DNA of 64,000 nt. Source: Algoriphagus sp. (GTDB lineage: Bacteria; Bacteroidota; Bacteroidia; Cytophagales; Cyclobacteriaceae). A model generated the notes under the pieces. It was not told where the DNA came from. It worked only from the letters and a program-made list of their open reading frames with translations, and did no database searches. Shown in pieces: positions 63,685-64,000 of the stretch. Every line of letters starts with the position of its first letter. Within the stretch, counting starts at the first letter, position 1. A program made the position numbers and the translations under genes. The DNA is taken from positions 57,884 to 121,883 of the forward strand of contig NZ_JAQWXX010000040.1 of NCBI RefSeq assembly GCF_029254265.1, in the 5' to 3' direction.

Positions 63685-64000
63685 TTTATTTAGTTAAAGG
63701 TTGGAAATTAATTCTACAAGTTCCACGCTAAAGCATCCTTAATTGTTTTCCCTACATTCGATTTCTGTAAAAAAAAAAAACACACATTTTATGATTTTTT
63801 ATTTGCGCTGTCTTTGAAATACTTCTAAAAATTTACATTTTTAGTTCCTTTTTCGGGAAAGTTGGACGATGAATAATTTTTAATATGTATATCCGCAAAT
63901 GCACCAGTAGCCAAATAAGTTAGAAGTGACAGCCAGTGACAATCGCTTTCTTGCGGTCTTAACGGGTACTAAATTAGGTCAAAATAAACGGTTTTGACCA
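63685..64000. other. Right-edge region without a gene
   Basis: 316 bp, no credible open frame on either strand. Contains a 13-A run at about 63768-63780 and, at the very edge, a perfect 8-bp inverted repeat ggtcaaaa/ttttgacc (63977-63984 with 63992-63999). The segment 63890-64000 is less AT-rich than the rest and could belong to a feature continuing outside the window. Confidence 0.5.

Noticed and set aside
63977..64000. tRNA 3' end (ends in CCA)
   Set aside because: No T-arm GGTTCGAnTCC or other tRNA arms upstream; CCA is chance at the window edge.
1..64000. CRISPR arrays, insertion sequences, prophage, integron
   Set aside because: No regularly spaced repeats, transposase, integrase or phage genes were found in the window.

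Overview
The window is a chromosomal stretch of a Bacteroidota bacterium, most likely an aerobic Cytophagales member of the Cyclobacteriaceae/Algoriphagus type (inference, no search run). The signs are AT-rich DNA, promoters of the TAnnTTTG type, few Shine-Dalgarno sequences, many short-signal lipoproteins, a TonB receptor with an N-terminal carboxypeptidase-like domain, and family markers such as TIGR02757 and TIGR03643. No rRNA, tRNA, CRISPR array, insertion sequence or prophage was seen.

Layout. 1-6.0 kb: central carbon metabolism (3' part of class II aldolase, a lipoprotein alpha-amylase, a coupled mgsA-pfkA pair) and oligopeptidase B. 6.3-9.2 kb: mscL, an ECF sigma operon and a tandem universal stress protein. 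9.4-9.65 kb: an unannotated structured RNA of about 200 nt with its own promoter motif and terminator, facing a polysaccharide flippase. 11.1-16.8 kb: iron acquisition (feoA, feoB, a 38-codon FeoB-associated Cys protein, a TonB-dependent receptor). 17.1-26.6 kb: two giant genes of unknown function (1754 and 1373 aa), apparently one transcription unit.

26.6-32.1 kb is the most coherent system: a sulfide:quinone oxidoreductase, a Crp/Fnr regulator with a Cys cluster, a universal stress protein, a TauE/SafE exporter, a di-iron sterol-desaturase-like membrane protein, an 84-aa membrane protein and a rhodanese. Four promoters in this block carry a GTGA-N6-TCAC-like palindrome placed exactly 22 nt upstream of a TAnnTTTG-like -7 box. 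This puts the regulator near -42 at each one, a local regulon readable from the sequence alone.

32.1-34.1 kb: a photolyase/cryptochrome with DUF2805 and DUF2256 companions. 34-45 kb: mixed housekeeping genes, including Lrp, two-gene Nudix-MATE, an M24 peptidase, prfB with a programmed +1 frameshift, ilvE and a cobalamin adenosyltransferase. 45.4-54.6 kb: an ABC ATPase; an overlapping chain of globin, plsC, gatC and a TPR membrane protein; an NfeD protease; a LysM protein. 54.6-60.2 kb: a minus-strand block of ATP-grasp, leucyl aminopeptidase, esterase and an orphan aceK. 60.4-63.7 kb: a lipoprotein, a CoA-pyrophosphatase-type Nudix protein, DUF819, a thioredoxin-fold ferredoxin and YbjQ. Annotated starts were moved to ATG wherever the longest reading frame began at an implausible TTG or GTG.
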